Part shown: positions 34,008 to 42,160 of the stretch, piece after piece
How the letters are laid out: each line of letters begins with the position of its first letter
Position numbering within the stretch: the stretch's first letter is position 1
Source of the DNA: Achromobacter anxifer
GTDB lineage: Bacteria; Pseudomonadota; Gammaproteobacteria; Burkholderiales; Burkholderiaceae_B
Direction of reading: 5' to 3'
Assembly (NCBI RefSeq): GCF_903652925.1
Contig: NZ_CAHLAR010000012.1
Span: forward strand, 62,001-126,000
Length of the DNA stretch: 64,000 nucleotides
Notes under the pieces: generated by a model
Databases searched by the model: none
What the model saw: the letters and a program-made list of their open reading frames with translations, nothing else
Told to the model about the DNA's origin: nothing
Made by a program: the position numbers and the translations under genes

Positions 34008-34387
34008 GGGCCTCTCCTGTTGAAAAATCAGGCTTCCATGGTCTGCCGATCGGCTTGCTCCGGCAATCGGGCCGGGTGAACGACACTGCTTCACTGAACG
34101 AAGCAATTACAGGACTGAAAGGGCGCGCGTTTGCCGGCATGCCTTGCATGCGTGCTTCAAGCGTTTTACCGCTGCCGCGCAGGCCGGTGCATGCCCCCTT
34201 CACAATCCTTGACTGTTGATCCCTGGCGATACATTGCGACACATCGTAATATTTTCAAACACACAGTGTGTCGCCTGTACCGGCGCCGGATGCAAGACAA
34301 CGGTGGCGCATAGGCCAGGCGGGCTTCCTTGAATCGGCAAATCGTCTCAACGCCCCGCCGCCCCCATTTCCATGCACTCGCCCGTTT
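34008..34387. other. 380-bp divergent promoter region
   Basis: This region lies between the quinone oxidoreductase and the diguanylate cyclase and has no gene. It holds an inverted repeat described separately. Two of its frames look open but the one in frame with the cyclase has no protein signature before 34388. Confidence 0.45.
34236..34274. promoter_or_regulatory. Inverted repeat upstream of the diguanylate cyclase gene
   Basis: GCGACACA (34236-34243) and TGTGTCGC (34267-34274) are perfect 8-bp arms. A second nested palindrome, ACACAC-A-GTGTGT, lies at 34259-34271. The two share the right arm, so alternative pairing is possible. It lies 114 bp upstream of the preferred start. An operator, or a structured element in the leader, is possible. 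Confidence 0.45.
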
Positions 34388-35596
34388 ATGCCCGCAACCC
34401 TGCTTGAATGGTCCGTACCCGCGGCGATCCTGTTGTGCGCCATCGGACTGTGCGCCGCACGCTTCGCCGGCTTCAATACATTGCGTTGGGGCTACGCCCT
34501 GGGCAGCCTGGGCATTGGCTACGGCATCATGCTCGTGCAGGCCAGCGAGCTATCGCCCTACAAACAAGCCGTCGAGGATGCTTTCATTCTGGGCGGCGTC
34601 ATTCTGGCCTGCCGCGCACTGCTGAGCCGTCGCCGCAAACAGCTCTCTTGCTACATCGATGTGGCGATCCTGCTGGCCTCGACGGCAATGGTCATCGTCT
34701 CGGTCGCCCTGTTCGCCAGCGCAAAACTGGAGACGTTTTTCGTCCAGGCCTGCTGCGCGCTCGTAGTCTGGCGGGCCACGCTCTCCTTCGCAAGACAGGT
34801 CGCAACTACGTCGGACAAGGTGCTCACCGCCGCGTTCCTCTTCATCGCGCTGGTATTGACGGGTCAATGCCTCTTGTATGTTGCCGCCCCGACGCCTCAT
34901 CTTGCAATGGGGGAATGGAGAACCTCCGTCTGGGGAACCCTGATCCAATACACCGGGCTGCTCGGAAGCATTGTTCTGACCTTCGCGGTATTCATAGCGA
35001 CGAGCTACGACGCCATAGAGAAATACCGCCACCAGGCTCATACCGACGCGTTGACGGGCCTTCTGAACAGGCAGGGTCTCGATAGTCTTCTCGCCTCCGC
35101 TTCCAGGCGTCTCATTTCGGATACGACGGCGCCGATCGGAGTGATCATGGCCGACATCGACAATTTCAAACGTATCAACGATGTCTTCGGCCATGTGTTT
35201 GGCGACATGGTGCTGACACGATTTGGCGCCCTGCTCCGGTCGGAAGCAGACACGCGCCTTCGCGCTGCCCGCCTGGGAGGAGAAGAGTTCCTGCTGCTGC
35301 TGCCCGGAGCCAATCTGGAGAGCGCGACGGCAATCGCCGAAAAGATCCGCGCGGATTTCGTGGCGCAGCGCTGGGCCCCGCACGCTCCCAATTCGCGTTT
35401 CACGGCCAGCATGGGCGTGACCCTGCTACAAGCGGGCGAACCTTTCGCCAGCACGCTCAAGCGCGCAGACGATTTGCTCTACGCAGCGAAGCGGCGAGGA
35501 CGGAACTGCACGGTTTCGGGTATAGCGCCAGGCAACACGGTGCATGACCTCTCCAAGTTTGCCGACAAGGCGGGCAAACAAGAATGTTGCGCATAG
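34388..35596 (+). CDS. Diguanylate cyclase (GGDEF) with N-terminal membrane domain
   Basis: This 402-residue membrane protein has about six N-terminal hydrophobic segments (residues 1-210), then a GGDEF domain from about 225. The active-site motif is GGEEF at residues 297-301 in LGGEEFLLLLPG, and metal/substrate residues are in MADIDNFKRINDVFGHVFGD. This predicts an active synthase of cyclic di-GMP. The usual RxxD inhibitory site five residues before the motif is not present (RAARLGGEEF). The ATG at 34388 fits the first membrane segment; the ribosome site is weak, and an open frame extends 40 codons upstream. The signal sensed is unknown. Confidence 0.88.
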   Translation: MPATLLEWSVPAAILLCAIGLCAARFAGFNTLRWGYALGSLGIGYGIMLVQASELSPYKQAVEDAFILGGVILACRALLSRRRKQLSCYIDVAILLASTAMVIVSVALFASAKLETFFVQACCALVVWRATLSFARQVATTSDKVLTAAFLFIALVLTGQCLLYVAAPTPHLAMGEWRTSVWGTLIQYTGLLGSIVLTFAVFIATSYDAIEKYRHQAHTDALTGLLNRQGLDSLLASASRRLISDTTAPIGVIMADIDNFKRINDVFGHVFGDMVLTRFGALLRSEADTRLRAARLGGEEFLLLLPGANLESATAIAEKIRADFVAQRWAPHAPNSRFTASMGVTLLQAGEPFASTLKRADDLLYAAKRRGRNCTVSGIAPGNTVHDLSKFADKAGKQECCA

Positions 35597-35741
35597 ATCT
35601 GGAGTCCGCGACGCTGTCCACAGTGCGCACGATTGGCGAAGCTGGCGGCGTGAACCGCATGAACAGGTCTTCAGGAGCGGCGCGCCCAAGGGTCCGACGC
35701 TGACTTTGTTTGGGATCGCGTTGCCGCGGGCCGGCAAGCAA

Positions 35742-35806
35742 GGGCCGGAGTAACGGGCCGGAGTAACGGGTCGGAGTAACGGGTCGGAGTAACGGGTCGA
35801 AGAGAC
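35742..35806. repeat. 13-bp tandem repeats
   Basis: Four copies of a 13-bp unit, GGGYCGGAGTAAC, start at 35742, 35755, 35768 and 35781. A diverged fifth copy, GGGTCGAAGAGAC, is at 35794-35806. The block lies between the cyclase and the PrpD gene and is a slippage-type minisatellite. It may vary in copy number between strains and so alter the distance from upstream DNA to the PrpD operator. Confidence 0.8.
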
Positions 35807-35845
35807 GAAGAGAAGGGTTTGCAGGGCGCCCGAGATCGTTTATTG

Positions 35846-35879
35846 TTTCATTGAACAAAATATCTTCTATTCAATGAAA
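35846..35879. promoter_or_regulatory. Inverted repeat upstream of PrpD gene, candidate IclR operator
   Basis: TTTCATTGAA (35846-35855) and TTCAATGAAA (35870-35879) are perfect 10-bp arms separated by 14 bp. The right arm ends eight bases before the PrpD ATG. The same TTTTGTTCAAT core occurs, as complement, at 35851-35860, and in similar form at 38063-38073 before the FAD dehydrogenase. This points to joint control by the IclR protein encoded between them. Confidence 0.72.
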
Positions 35880-35887
35880 TAAAACTC

Positions 35888-37270
35888 ATGACTCTCGTAC
35901 CCGAACAAGCGCTGGTCGCCCATCTTGGCCATTTGCAGCGGCGGCCCCTTTCGACCGCCACGCGCGACCGTCTGGCGCAGGCCTTGCTGGACTGGTTCAC
36001 GGCCGGCTGGTCGGCAGCGGGCACGGCGGGCGCGGAGTGCTATCGCCGCGCCGCGCGCGACTGCCACCCGGGCGCGGGCGACGTCCCCGTCTTTGGCGGC
36101 GCCGGCATGAATGCTAACGGCGCCGCCTTCGCCAATGCGGCCATTGCCCACATCCGGGAAATCGACGACGCGCACCGTGCCGCCATGCTGCATCCCGGGG
36201 TCGTGTCCGTCACGCCCGCGCTGGCTCTGGCGGCTGATGGCAGCATGACGCAGCGCCGGACAGCGGACGCCATCATCGCCGGGTACGAAGTGTCGCTGCG
36301 CCTGGGCGAAGCCCTGGGCACGCGCCACGCCGCCGGCTTTCATGCGACCGCCACCGCAGGCGCAGTCGGAGCGGCGGCCGCCACAGCCACCGCCCTGGGC
36401 CTGTCGCCCCAAGCCCTGCATCACGCGCTGGGCGTCGGGGCTACGCAAGCGGCTGGCCTGTGGCAGTTGGTGGACGATGACGCGCACGAAGCGAAATCCC
36501 TGCATCCCGCCTTCGCCGTGCGCAACGGCATGGCCGCTGCCTACGCGGCGCGCGCAGGCCTGCCGGGCGCGCAACGCTTCGCGACGGGCTCTCGCGGCCT
36601 GTATCGACTGCTGGACGGCGACGGCCCCCTGCAGGCCCTGGATGGCGATCTGGATGCACCCGAGCGCCTGAACACGGCCACCATCAAGGCGTGGCCATGC
36701 TGCGCGCAACTGTTCACGCCGCTGGATGCCGCGCGACAGTTGCTGGACGAGCATGCGCCCCGGGCCGAGGACATCGAATCCGTGGACGTGGAGATCTTCA
36801 CGCACGCCCTGAAGATAGCCGGCGTCGACTGGCCCGCCAAGCCGGCGGAAACCTGCTTTTCCCTGCGCTATGTGGTGGCGTGCCTGCTGATGACGGGCAA
36901 GCTGGGCATAGAAGACATGGAGTCGCCTGACTTGCAGGCGCCCGGCCTCCTGTCCCTGGCGCGGCGCATCCGCGTGCGCACCAGCGATGCGTTCCAGGCG
37001 GAGTTTCCGCGCCTGCGCCCGTGCCGCGTCACGCTGACGCTCAAGGATGGCCGACAGTTGAGCGCGCTGAGAAAACTGCGGCGCGGCGATCCGGAAGACC
37101 CCTACACCTGGCAGGCGCTGCAAGCGCGCATGCGCGCCTTTGCTCCCGCCATGGACGATGCCTCGGCGGCCGCCATCTCGACCTGGTGCGAACGCTTCAC
37201 GGACCCCGGCCAGGACGACAGCATCTGTCTGCCGCCCCCCGGCCTGTTTGCCCCTGCGATGCGCGCCTAG
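35888..37270 (+). CDS. MmgE/PrpD family protein
   Basis: This 460-residue protein is of the MmgE/PrpD fold, which includes 2-methylcitrate dehydratase, aconitate decarboxylase-like proteins and iminodisuccinate epimerase. Features seen are HIREIDDAHRAAMLHPG at about residues 86-102, HATATAGAVGAAAATATALG near 156, and the lid region with KSLHPAFAVRNG near 205. Enzymes of this fold act on tricarboxylates or amino dicarboxylates by proton abstraction. The gene is adjacent to a lyase of the fumarase/adenylosuccinate superfamily, which together resembles the epimerase-plus-lyase pair of iminodisuccinate breakdown. The start lacks a strong ribosome site. Confidence 0.88.
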   Translation: MTLVPEQALVAHLGHLQRRPLSTATRDRLAQALLDWFTAGWSAAGTAGAECYRRAARDCHPGAGDVPVFGGAGMNANGAAFANAAIAHIREIDDAHRAAMLHPGVVSVTPALALAADGSMTQRRTADAIIAGYEVSLRLGEALGTRHAAGFHATATAGAVGAAAATATALGLSPQALHHALGVGATQAAGLWQLVDDDAHEAKSLHPAFAVRNGMAAAYAARAGLPGAQRFATGSRGLYRLLDGDGPLQALDGDLDAPERLNTATIKAWPCCAQLFTPLDAARQLLDEHAPRAEDIESVDVEIFTHALKIAGVDWPAKPAETCFSLRYVVACLLMTGKLGIEDMESPDLQAPGLLSLARRIRVRTSDAFQAEFPRLRPCRVTLTLKDGRQLSALRKLRRGDPEDPYTWQALQARMRAFAPAMDDASAAAISTWCERFTDPGQDDSICLPPPGLFAPAMRA

Positions 37271-37312
37271 CGGCCTGCCGCCACGGCGCGGCACAGCTGG
37301 CGCGCCGCGGGC

Positions 37313-38041
37313 TCAGGCGTCGGCGCCGGGATTCCAGCCGGCGGGCGCGCTCGTGCGAAAGCCCTGCTGCGCCAGTTCATGGCGCACGATCTCCACGGCC
37401 TTGAGCTGCGCGGCTTCGTCGTGGCGCGAGGCCAGGCCCAGCACGACCAGCGCGCCCACGAACGCGTCGTCTGCGTCAAACACCGGCACAGCCACCGACG
37501 CCATTTCGGCGACCCGCTCGGCTCGGGTCATGGCATAGCCATTTTCGTGGATGCTGCGCGCCAGCGGCGTGGCGCCGCCCGTGAAGGCGCGCAGCACATG
37601 CGCAGACGACCCGCCGTCTTTCAGGCTGATGCGCTTGCCGACTTCCACGTGATGGCGCACTTCGCGAGAGGTGTTCTCGCGGTACAGGCAGATGCGGTCT
37701 TCGCCGCTGCGCACGTACAGGGCAACGGTTTCGCCCGTCTGTTCCATGATGTTGCGCAGCACCGGCTGCAAGCGCGATCCCAGGTCGAACGTGTCGCGAT
37801 AGAGCATGCCCATGTGCAACAGCGCGGGTCCCAGCGCATAGGTACTGCTGTCGTAGCGATGAATCATGCGCGCCTTGATGAACACGCCCAGCAGGCGCAG
37901 CAAGGTGGCCTTGTCCAGCCCGGTGCGTTCGGCCAGGTCGCGCAGCGACAGGCGCAGATTGTCTTCGCTGAAACACTCCAGCACACAGATGCCGCGCTCG
38001 AGCACGCCGACGGGCGGCTTAGGGGAATTCTCGCTTGACAC
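37313..38041 (-). CDS. IclR-family transcriptional regulator
   Basis: This 242-residue regulator has the winged HTH (residues 7-60: VGVLERGICVLECFSEDNLRLSLRDLAERTGLDKATLLRLLGVF) and the IclR effector domain, with GETVALYVRSGEDRICLYREN near 109. IclR proteins usually respond to an aromatic or aliphatic carboxylate. It sits between, and divergent from, the PrpD gene and the FAD dehydrogenase operon, with matching inverted-repeat elements upstream of both. It is the likely local switch for the cluster. Confidence 0.92.
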   Translation of the reverse strand: MSSENSPKPPVGVLERGICVLECFSEDNLRLSLRDLAERTGLDKATLLRLLGVFIKARMIHRYDSSTYALGPALLHMGMLYRDTFDLGSRLQPVLRNIMEQTGETVALYVRSGEDRICLYRENTSREVRHHVEVGKRISLKDGGSSAHVLRAFTGGATPLARSIHENGYAMTRAERVAEMASVAVPVFDADDAFVGALVVLGLASRHDEAAQLKAVEIVRHELAQQGFRTSAPAGWNPGADA

Positions 38042-38061
38042 GGTTTACGATGCTTCCTATA

Positions 38062-38078
38062 GTTTTGTTCAATAAAAC
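38062..38078. promoter_or_regulatory. Candidate IclR operator before the FAD dehydrogenase operon
   Basis: GTTTT (38062-38066) and AAAAC (38074-38078) form an inverted repeat around GTTCAAT. The core TTTTGTTCAAT matches the complement of the PrpD site. AACCAATGAAAC at 38086-38097 is also close to the TTCAATGAAA arm. The sites lie in the 152-bp gap between divergent IclR and dehydrogenase genes. Confidence 0.62.
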
Positions 38079-38193
38079 GTATTTTAACCAATGAAACCTA
38101 AGGCGGCTACCGGACCAGGGCCCCGCCTTCATTTCATCCAGGAGACCCGCGCGTGCCAGGGCGCCACACCCCGGCTGCGCGAACCGTAGCATT

Positions 38194-39639
38194 ATGCCCA
38201 ATCAGGTTGACGCACTCTTCCCCGCGCTGGGCGCCATCGTCGGCCCCGCCCACGTCTTGACCCAAGCGCCGGACACGGCGCGCTACGTGACGGACTGGCG
38301 CCGCAATTTTCCTGGCGCGGCGCGCGCCGTAGTCCGACCGGGCAGCACCCAAGAAGTGGCCCGAGTGGTCGCGCTGTGCTCCGCCCAGGGCGTGGCGATC
38401 GTGCCCCAGGGCGGCAACACCGGGCTGGTCGGCGGATCCACGCCCGATGCCTCCGGCCGCGAAGTGGTATTGAGCCTGGACCGCATGACGGCCGTGCGCA
38501 GGGTAGACGCGCTGGACAACAGCATGACGCTGGAAGCCGGCTGCACGGTACTTGCCGCGCAGCAGGCAGCGGCCGGCGCCGGCCGTCTGTTCGCGCTGTC
38601 GCTGGCGTCCGAAGGCAGCGCCACGGTAGGTGGCGTGATCTCAACCAATGCGGGCGGCGAACAGGTGCTGCGCTACGGCAACACGCGCGATCTGACTCTC
38701 GGCCTGGAAGTGGTGCTGGCTGATGGCAGCGTGCTGGAACAACTGGGCACGCTGCGCAAGGACAACACCGGCTACGACCTGAAGCAATGGTTCATCGGCG
38801 CCGAAGGCACGCTGGGCGTGGTCACCGCCGCGTCCTTCAAGCTGTATGCGCCGCCTCGCAAGGTAATGACGGCATGGGTCGGGGTGCCAACGCCGCAAGC
38901 GGCGGTGGAACTGCTGGCCCGCCTGGCCGACGCGGTGGGCGAACGCGTGACAGCCTTTGAGCTGATCGGACGCGAAACGCTGACCCAGGTGCTTGCGCAT
39001 CCGCTGGACGGCATGCGCGATCCGCTGGCTGGCGCCTGTCCGTGGATGGTGCTGTTCGATGTCTCCGAGACCTCGGCGCTGATGGATCCCGAGCAGGCGG
39101 TTCACGGCGTGCTGGAAGCGGCGATGGAAGATGGCAGCGTGAGCGACGCCGTCATCGCGGCATCCCACCGTCAGGCCCACGAACTGTGGGCACTGCGCGA
39201 GCATGTGCCCGAAGCGCAGCGGTTGCACGGCCCGTCCATCAAACACGACATTTCGGTGGCCGTGTCGCGCATTCCGGAGTTCATCGCTCTGGCTGGCAAG
39301 CGGCTGCAAGCGCTGATGCCCGGCATCCGCAATGTCTGTTTCGGCCACGTGGGCGACGGCAACCTGCACTACAACCAGAGCAAGCCGCCCGGCATGGACG
39401 ACGCCGACTTCCTGGCCCGCCAGGATGCGGTGCACGACATCGTGCATGAGGTCGCCGCCTCGCTGGGCGGCTCCATTTCCGCCGAGCACGGCATCGGCCG
39501 GCTCAAGCAGCAAGCATTCCTGCAATTCAAATCCGCAGTCTCCGTCGAGGCCATGCAGCGCATCAAGCAGGCGCTGGATCCTCGGTGCACGTTCAATCCC
39601 GGACGCCTGTTGCCGCGCCCGACCCGCCAGCCTTCCTAA
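38194..39639 (+). CDS. FAD-linked oxidase, GlcD/D-2-hydroxyacid dehydrogenase type
   Basis: This 481-residue flavoprotein has the PCMH FAD-binding fold: IVPQGGNTGLVGGSTPDASGR at about residues 69-89, SEGSATVGGVISTNAGG near 144, and the C-terminal cap with CFGHVGDGNLHYNQ near 390 and ISAEHGIGRLKQ near 428. Homologues oxidise D-lactate, D-2-hydroxyglutarate or glycolate and pass electrons to an acceptor. It is the first gene of the operon lyase-Bug-sulfurtransferase-Mo-enzyme, 18 bp before the lyase. A D-2-hydroxyacid such as D-malate or a related substrate would fit a pathway ending in an oxaloacetate-like acid; this is inference. Confidence 0.9.
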   Translation: MPNQVDALFPALGAIVGPAHVLTQAPDTARYVTDWRRNFPGAARAVVRPGSTQEVARVVALCSAQGVAIVPQGGNTGLVGGSTPDASGREVVLSLDRMTAVRRVDALDNSMTLEAGCTVLAAQQAAAGAGRLFALSLASEGSATVGGVISTNAGGEQVLRYGNTRDLTLGLEVVLADGSVLEQLGTLRKDNTGYDLKQWFIGAEGTLGVVTAASFKLYAPPRKVMTAWVGVPTPQAAVELLARLADAVGERVTAFELIGRETLTQVLAHPLDGMRDPLAGACPWMVLFDVSETSALMDPEQAVHGVLEAAMEDGSVSDAVIAASHRQAHELWALREHVPEAQRLHGPSIKHDISVAVSRIPEFIALAGKRLQALMPGIRNVCFGHVGDGNLHYNQSKPPGMDDADFLARQDAVHDIVHEVAASLGGSISAEHGIGRLKQQAFLQFKSAVSVEAMQRIKQALDPRCTFNPGRLLPRPTRQPS

Positions 39640-39657
39640 TCACCAGGATCTCACGTC

Positions 39658-41022
39658 ATGTCCGTCTCCGTTTTCGATATGCAGTCGCTCCAGCACCTGT
39701 GGAGCACCGACGAACTACGCGGCATTTTCTCTGAAGAGAACCGCATCCAGAAGTGGCTGGACTTCGAGGCCGCGCTGGCCGACGCCCAGGCCGAGCTGGA
39801 CATCATTCCCGCTGCCGCCGCCAAGGAAATCCGCGCCCAGGCCAAGGTATCGAACATAGACATCGGCCAGATGTCGGCCGAGATCCGCCGCATCAAGCAT
39901 TCGCTGGTGCCGGCGCTCAAGCAGCTTCAGGCGCGTTGCGGCCCGGAACACGGAGAATGGGTGCACTACGGTGCGACCACGCAAGACGTGGTGGATACCG
40001 GCGTGGCCTTGCAGCTAAAAGAGGTGCACGCCGTGATCCTGCGCGATGTCAGCGCCGTGGGACAGGAACTGGCGCGGTTGGCGCAAGCGCATCGTGACAC
40101 TCCGATGGCGGGACGCACGCATGGCGTGCAAGCGCTGCCGATCACGTTCGGCCATAAATGCGCAGTATGGCTGGATGAGATTTCCCGCCATCACGAGCGC
40201 CTGAAGGAATGCGAAGCGCGCGTGCTGGTCGGCATGCTGGCCGGAGCCGTGGGCAGTCAGGCGTCGCTGGGAGAACAGGCCGAAGAGGTCGAGCGCCGCA
40301 CGCTGGCCAAGCTGGGGCTGGCCGCGCCCGCCATCAGCTGGGCGCCGGCGCGCGACCGCTACACCGAATACGCCTTGGTACTGGCCATGCTGGGCGCCAC
40401 CTTGTCCAAGATCGGCAACGAGCTTTTCAACATGCAGAGGAATGAATTCGGCGAAGTCGAAGAAGCATTCTCGACGGGCAAGCTGGGCTCGTCCACCATG
40501 CCGCACAAGCGCAACCCGACGTCCGCCGAGAATCTGGCGGGCCTGTGCCGCCCGCTGCGCGCCAACGCGGCGCTGATGCTTGAAGGCATGGTGCAGGAAG
40601 GCGAGCGCGACGGCATCGCCTGGAAGATCGAATGGAAGGCCCTGCCCGAATGCTGCCTGATCGCGGGCGCCATGCTGTTCCAGGCCAAGAACCTGCTGGC
40701 CGGGCTGCGCGTGGACGCGGACGCCATGGCGCTGAATCTGGATCGCATGCGCGGCTACCTGCTGTCCGAACATGTGATGCTGGAGCTGTCCGGACGCGTG
40801 GGCAAGCAGACTGCCCACGAATGGATCTATGAAGCGTCCATGCATGGCATCACGAACAAGCTCGATTTCGCGCAGGCCTTGCGCCTGCATAAAGACCTGG
40901 CGGCGCAGCTGGGAGAAGAAGAGATCCTGCGGCTGACCGATACGGCAAGCTACCTGGGGCAATGCGCCGCGTCGGTAGACAGAGTTGTGGCACGGCAACA
41001 AGCCGGTTGGCTTGGCGCCTGA
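39658..41022 (+). CDS. Fumarase/adenylosuccinate-lyase superfamily protein
   Basis: This 454-residue lyase of the aspartase/fumarase superfamily has three conserved regions: HYGATTQDVVDT (103-114), AGRTHGVQALPITFGHK (151-167) and the signature GSSTMPHKRNP (277-287), with the catalytic Ser in the flexible loop. The superfamily eliminates fumarate from amino-acid-like substrates (adenylosuccinate, aspartate, iminodisuccinate, EDDS) or isomerises carboxymuconate. It is unlikely to be the housekeeping purB because it lies in an IclR catabolic operon with PrpD and Bug genes. An aminopolycarboxylate lyase or 3-carboxymuconate cycloisomerase-like role is possible. Confidence 0.88.
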   Translation: MSVSVFDMQSLQHLWSTDELRGIFSEENRIQKWLDFEAALADAQAELDIIPAAAAKEIRAQAKVSNIDIGQMSAEIRRIKHSLVPALKQLQARCGPEHGEWVHYGATTQDVVDTGVALQLKEVHAVILRDVSAVGQELARLAQAHRDTPMAGRTHGVQALPITFGHKCAVWLDEISRHHERLKECEARVLVGMLAGAVGSQASLGEQAEEVERRTLAKLGLAAPAISWAPARDRYTEYALVLAMLGATLSKIGNELFNMQRNEFGEVEEAFSTGKLGSSTMPHKRNPTSAENLAGLCRPLRANAALMLEGMVQEGERDGIAWKIEWKALPECCLIAGAMLFQAKNLLAGLRVDADAMALNLDRMRGYLLSEHVMLELSGRVGKQTAHEWIYEASMHGITNKLDFAQALRLHKDLAAQLGEEEILRLTDTASYLGQCAASVDRVVARQQAGWLGA

Positions 41023-41060
41023 GAAGTTCCCTGAAAAAAACACAACAGGAGACAAACGCA

Positions 41061-42065
41061 ATGGGCAATTTTTCCGCAGGCCGGCTCGTCCGGCGATTCG
41101 GCGCACGCGCCGCGGTGGCAACGGGGCTGGGCCTGGCCGCCTTGGCTGGCGGCGTGGCGCAGGCTGCGTTCCCCGAGCGCCCCATCACGCTGGTGGTGGG
41201 CTTTCCCCCGGGCGGCGGCGGCGATCTGTATGGACGCCTGATCGCAACCGCCCTGGGCAAAGAGATCGGCCAGACCGTCATCGTTGAAAACCGGCCGGGC
41301 GCGGGCGGCAATATCGCCGCCGGGCTCGTCGCCAAGGCGCCTCCCGACGGCTACACGATCCTGCTGGCCATGAGCGGCAACCTGGCGGTGTCGCCCGCCT
41401 TGAAACCCAAGACTCTGCCGTACAAGGTGCCGGAGGACTTCGCGCCTATCGGCCTGATCCTGGAAGCGCCGCACGGCCTGTTCGTTGCCACGCAGTCGCG
41501 CTTTAAGACGGCCCAGGAAGTGCTTCAGACCGCCAAGGAAAAGGAGTTGACCTTCGCGTCCACCGGCACGGGCGGCGCCGCCCACATTGGCATGGAAACC
41601 ATCAAGGAACTGGGCCACCTGAAGCTGCTGCACGTGCCGTACAAAGGGTCTGGCCCGGCCATCACCGACATGATGGGCGGTCAGATCGATATGTTCTTCG
41701 CCACCGCGTCGCCCTTGGTGCCGCAGGTGCAGCAAGACCAGTTGCGCGTGCTTGCCCTGACCGGCAGCAAGCGCAGCCCGATCCTGCCGGACGTGCCCAC
41801 CTTCAAGGAGCTGGGCATCGACATGACGATGACGCAGTGGTACGGCCTGGCCGCGCCGGCGGGCACGCCGCCCGCCGTGGTCAAGACCCTGTCCGACAAC
41901 CTGTCGCGCGCCTTGAAGGAGCCGTCGGTGCAGAACGCCATCCGCAAGGACGCCGCCATGGAACACGATTTGCCGATGGACCAGTTCAAGCAGTACATCG
42001 TCGACGACATCGCCAATTACCGCAAAGCCGCCACCCCCGCCCTGCTCAAGCAGATAGGGCAATAG
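41061..42065 (+). CDS. Bug-family tripartite tricarboxylate transporter substrate-binding protein
   Basis: This 334-residue periplasmic receptor has a signal peptide (GARAAVATGLGLAALAGGVAQA, cleavage near residue 35). The Bug motifs are FPERPITLVVGFPPGGGGDL, ENRPGAGGNIAAGLVAKAP and LHVPYKGSGPAITDMMGGQID. The start has AGGAG upstream. It lies 38 bp after the lyase gene, so it probably imports the substrate of the lyase/PrpD/FAD-oxidase cluster. Bug proteins typically bind citrate-like or amino-acid-like carboxylates. No TctAB permease genes are in the window. Confidence 0.92.
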   Translation: MGNFSAGRLVRRFGARAAVATGLGLAALAGGVAQAAFPERPITLVVGFPPGGGGDLYGRLIATALGKEIGQTVIVENRPGAGGNIAAGLVAKAPPDGYTILLAMSGNLAVSPALKPKTLPYKVPEDFAPIGLILEAPHGLFVATQSRFKTAQEVLQTAKEKELTFASTGTGGAAHIGMETIKELGHLKLLHVPYKGSGPAITDMMGGQIDMFFATASPLVPQVQQDQLRVLALTGSKRSPILPDVPTFKELGIDMTMTQWYGLAAPAGTPPAVVKTLSDNLSRALKEPSVQNAIRKDAAMEHDLPMDQFKQYIVDDIANYRKAATPALLKQIGQ

Positions 42066-42102
42066 CCTCGCACCGCCCGCCATCGAATCAGGAGATCGCC
42101 GA

Positions 42103-42147
42103 ATGCCGCAGCACACCACCCACCCGCTGGCCAAGCGCCACGCCTGA
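42103..42147 (+). CDS. Possible 14-residue leader peptide ORF
   Basis: ATG at 42103 follows a good AGGAG site (42089-42095 region) and a stop occurs at 42145-42147, giving MPQHTTHPLAKRHA. It lies between the Bug and sulfurtransferase genes, 13 bp before the latter. It may be a real short ORF that couples translation to the next gene, a shortened former gene, or chance. There is no evidence of expression. Confidence 0.3.
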   Translation: MPQHTTHPLAKRHA

Positions 42148-42160
42148 AAGGGAGCCCTAC

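Noticed and set aside
35742-35806. The 13-bp repeats considered as iterons of a replication origin.
   Set aside because: There is no replication-initiator gene nearby, and the repeats are too few and too short a block.
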